From Rubrivivax sp. (GTDB lineage Bacteria > Pseudomonadota > Gammaproteobacteria > Burkholderiales > Burkholderiaceae_C), in contig JADZCL010000348.1 in assembly GCA_020851615.1 (NCBI GenBank), positions 1 to 7,846 on the forward strand: a stretch of DNA of 7,846 bases. The letters run 5' to 3'. Below the pieces are notes generated by a model. It saw only the letters and a list, made by a program, of their open reading frames with translations. It was not told where the DNA came from and did no database searches. The position numbers were made by a program, and so were the translations under genes. This document shows positions 6,174 to 7,846 of the stretch, piece by piece; within the stretch, counting starts at the first letter, position 1, and the number at the start of each line of letters is the position of its first letter.

Positions 6174-7846
6174 CTGCCCGGGCATGTTGGAGGTGACGCG
6201 GTTGTCGCTGTCACCCGCAGGGGCTGCCGGACGCGCAGGCAGCTGGCTCCAGGAAAAATCGGGGATCGCTGCGGGCGCGTAGCCGTCCACGTTGCCCCCG
6301 GCGACGAGGCGGTAGTCCCCGGCCGCCGGGTTCACGAGTTGAGGCTGGGCCTGATTGATGCTGTTCTGCGCCACCAGCTGCGCGGGATTGCACGTCGCGT
6401 TGCTGTCGGGGCAGCCGCCGGTGGCGTCTTCCAACAGGGGATGGCCTGCAGGGCCGTCCCAGACCCAGTTTCCGCGAATGACGAGACCGGTATCGCCGCG
6501 GGCGTCGGCGGGCACGTTGCTGCCGGCAGGCGCGACGATTGCACCGACCACCCTGAAGTGCTGCCACTGGCTCTGCACGCCCGCAGGGTTGTAGAAGATG
6601 TTGTTCAGGACCAGCACGTTCCGGTTGGGAATGAGCACGGCGTTGGTGCCGTCATCCACCACCGTCGTGCCCCAGCCACCGGCATCCAGGTATTGCTGGC
6701 AGCGCTCGCGCCCGGCTTCGCCGGGGCGGCCGTCGCAGGAGCGCATGCCGGCCACGGCCTCGAACAGGTGGGAGCGCGTGCCGACACGGTAGAAGGTGTT
6801 GTGGGCGAACAGGACATTGAAGGCCCCGTTGGCACCGATGGCCGCCCCCTCGACGTCGTGCACCACGTTGTTGACGAAGCGGATGCCATAGGCCTCGTAG
6901 TGGATCCAGGGCGAGGTCATGAACTGAAAGCCCGTTCCCTGCCCCGCGGTGAAGCCACCCGTGCCGCAGTTGAAATACGTGTTCCCTTCGATGCGCAGGT
7001 AGGCCGAGCCGCCCTTGGCGTATTGGCACCAGTCGCCCGAGTCGTGAACCGTGTTGCCCACGACGTGCCCGTACTGCACGGCAACGTAGTCGATCGCGTT
7101 GTCCCAGGCCCCGGAGATGTCGTTGTCCTCGAGGTAGACGTACTGGGATTGGTTGATCTTCAGCGCCTCCTGCGCCTCACGGCTGCTGCCCCCGTTGATG
7201 GTGTTGCCACTGAGCAGGAGGTGGTCGCACTGCTCGCAGTGGAACGCGTCGCCGGCTGGCACGGGCCGGATGACCAGGTTGCGGATGTACAGGTAGCTGA
7301 CGCCGAAGACGTTCAGGTCCCGCTGCAGTGTCACCGTGCCGCGCTGCGCGGCCTCGATGATGATGGGGAAGCTGCGCGAACCGGAGCGCCCATCCATGTA
7401 GTGCGGAATGTCGGCTGCGGCATAGGTCCCGGGGGCCAGCAGGATGCGATAGCCCGTGCCGCTCAGGTTGCCCGTGGGCACCCGTTGCCACGCGGCAAGC
7501 AGCGTGCGCAGCGGTGTGGCGGCACTCGCGCCATCGTTGCCGTCGCTGCCGGTGGGCGCCACGAAGATCGTCGTGACCGTCGGGTTGCCGACGTCATAGC
7601 GCCCCTGGCTGATGGGCGCGGGATCTGGGGCTGGCGACGGCGCGGGCGTTGGCTCCGGCGCAGGCGTGGGCGTGGGCTCCGGTGTTGGGGTCGGCGCCGG
7701 GCTGGGCGCCGGGCTGGGTGCCGGCGTGCCGCTGGCGCCGGGTTCGGTCGACGTCGAGCCCCCGCCCCCGCCGCATGCTGCAAGGAGGGCCGAGACGACG
7801 GCGAGCGTCGCCACGGTGGTGTGCAATCTTGAACCAAAGCGCGAAC
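6138..7846 (-). CDS. Parallel beta-helix (pectate-lyase-like) lipoprotein, 5' end probably outside window
   Basis: The frame is open to the right edge. The only start-like codon inside is a TTG at 7826 (562 aa), and the preceding in-frame codons read SRFGSR, which would suit a basic signal-peptide n-region, so the true start probably lies beyond the window. Numbered from that TTG: hydrophobic core ATLAVVSALL, lipobox LAAC (C18), a Gly/Ser/Thr stretch, a Pro-rich linker of TPAPSPAP-type repeats (34-72), then IFVAPTGSDGNDGASAATPL (87-106), typical of the first strand of pectate-lyase-like folds. Beta-helix rungs carry recurring (G/N/D/H)N(T/D/I/V/W) turns at about 207, 234, 257, 281, 319, 342, 408 and 452. 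KGGSAYLRIEGN (271-282) and PQLVNPAAGDYRLV (495-508) also fit the fold. Eight cysteines in the mature domain could pair as disulfides. The likely role is binding or cleaving an acidic polysaccharide at the cell surface, but the substrate and any catalytic activity cannot be told from this. It converges on the response regulator. Confidence 0.85.
   Translation of the reverse strand, partial: SRFGSRLHTTVATLAVVSALLAACGGGGGSTSTEPGASGTPAPSPAPSPAPTPTPEPTPTPAPEPTPAPSPAPDPAPISQGRYDVGNPTVTTIFVAPTGSDGNDGASAATPLRTLLAAWQRVPTGNLSGTGYRILLAPGTYAAADIPHYMDGRSGSRSFPIIIEAAQRGTVTLQRDLNVFGVSYLYIRNLVIRPVPAGDAFHCEQCDHLLLSGNTINGGSSREAQEALKINQSQYVYLEDNDISGAWDNAIDYVAVQYGHVVGNTVHDSGDWCQYAKGGSAYLRIEGNTYFNCGTGGFTAGQGTGFQFMTSPWIHYEAYGIRFVNNVVHDVEGAAIGANGAFNVLFAHNTFYRVGTRSHLFEAVAGMRSCDGRPGEAGRERCQQYLDAGGWGTTVVDDGTNAVLIPNRNVLVLNNIFYNPAGVQSQWQHFRVVGAIVAPAGSNVPADARGDTGLVIRGNWVWDGPAGHPLLEDATGGCPDSNATCNPAQLVAQNSINQAQPQLVNPAAGDYRLVAGGNVDGYAPAAIPDFSWSQLPARPAAPAGDSDNRVTSNMPGQSRATVNRIGAF
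7693..7725. repeat. 12-bp tandem repeat coding the Pro-rich linker
   Basis: GGCGCCGGGCTG occurs twice in tandem (7693-7704, 7705-7716), followed by a third, diverged partial copy (GGTGCCGGC). Related G-rich units extend over about 7615-7735. On the minus strand they encode the Pro-Ala-Pro-Ser type linker of the beta-helix lipoprotein. The 12-bp unit equals four codons, so copy-number change would alter linker length without breaking the frame. Confidence 0.6.

Noticed and set aside
6339..7832. 497-codon plus-strand frame opposite the beta-helix gene
   Set aside because: The translated sequence is low-complexity with no recognised motif, while the minus strand encodes a clear signal peptide, linker and beta-helix.

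Overview
The window is a dense, very GC-rich stretch (clearly more than 60% G+C by eye, with strong G/C at third codon positions). It looks like a chromosomal segment from a betaproteobacterium, most likely of the order Burkholderiales. The reasons are the surE-pcm-nlpD order, the RlmD iron-sulfur motif with its widely spaced first cysteine, the Pcm with a long proline-rich N-terminal extension, and the style of the NarL-type regulator. The order-level assignment rests on remembered family features, not on a search.

Layout. Positions 2-1288 (+) hold a DUF1015 protein whose first few residues lie outside the window. It converges, with a 13-nt gap, on a four-gene minus-strand block that reads from right to left: surE (5382-4612), pcm (4615-3782, overlapping surE by 4 nt), nlpD (about 3705-2731) and rlmD (about 2669-1302). 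From the divergent gap upstream of surE, a NarL/FixJ-type response regulator runs rightward (5487-6173). Its 3' end overlaps by 36 nt the 3' end of a minus-strand gene for a proline-linker, parallel beta-helix lipoprotein (6138 to the right edge), whose 5' end is probably cut by the window. No stretch longer than about 110 nt lacks a gene. I see no tRNA, rRNA, CRISPR array, insertion sequence, integrase or phage gene.

How the genes relate. surE (nucleotide phosphatase), pcm (isoaspartyl protein repair) and nlpD (LysM plus degenerate LytM activator of septal amidase) form the well-known stress and stationary-phase cluster. In many gamma- and betaproteobacteria this cluster continues into rpoS. 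Here nlpD is followed instead, across a strong 10-bp inverted repeat, by rlmD (23S rRNA m5U methyltransferase), and no rpoS lies in the window. The response regulator has no histidine kinase beside it. The beta-helix lipoprotein looks like an exported polysaccharide-binding or lyase-like protein.

I did not find a convincing new multi-gene system. The points most worth a second look are the missing rpoS, the hairpin in its place, a probable frame slip in the C-terminal tail of the response regulator, an extra lost metal ligand in NlpD, and -10-like hexamers sitting directly before the surE and rlmD start codons.
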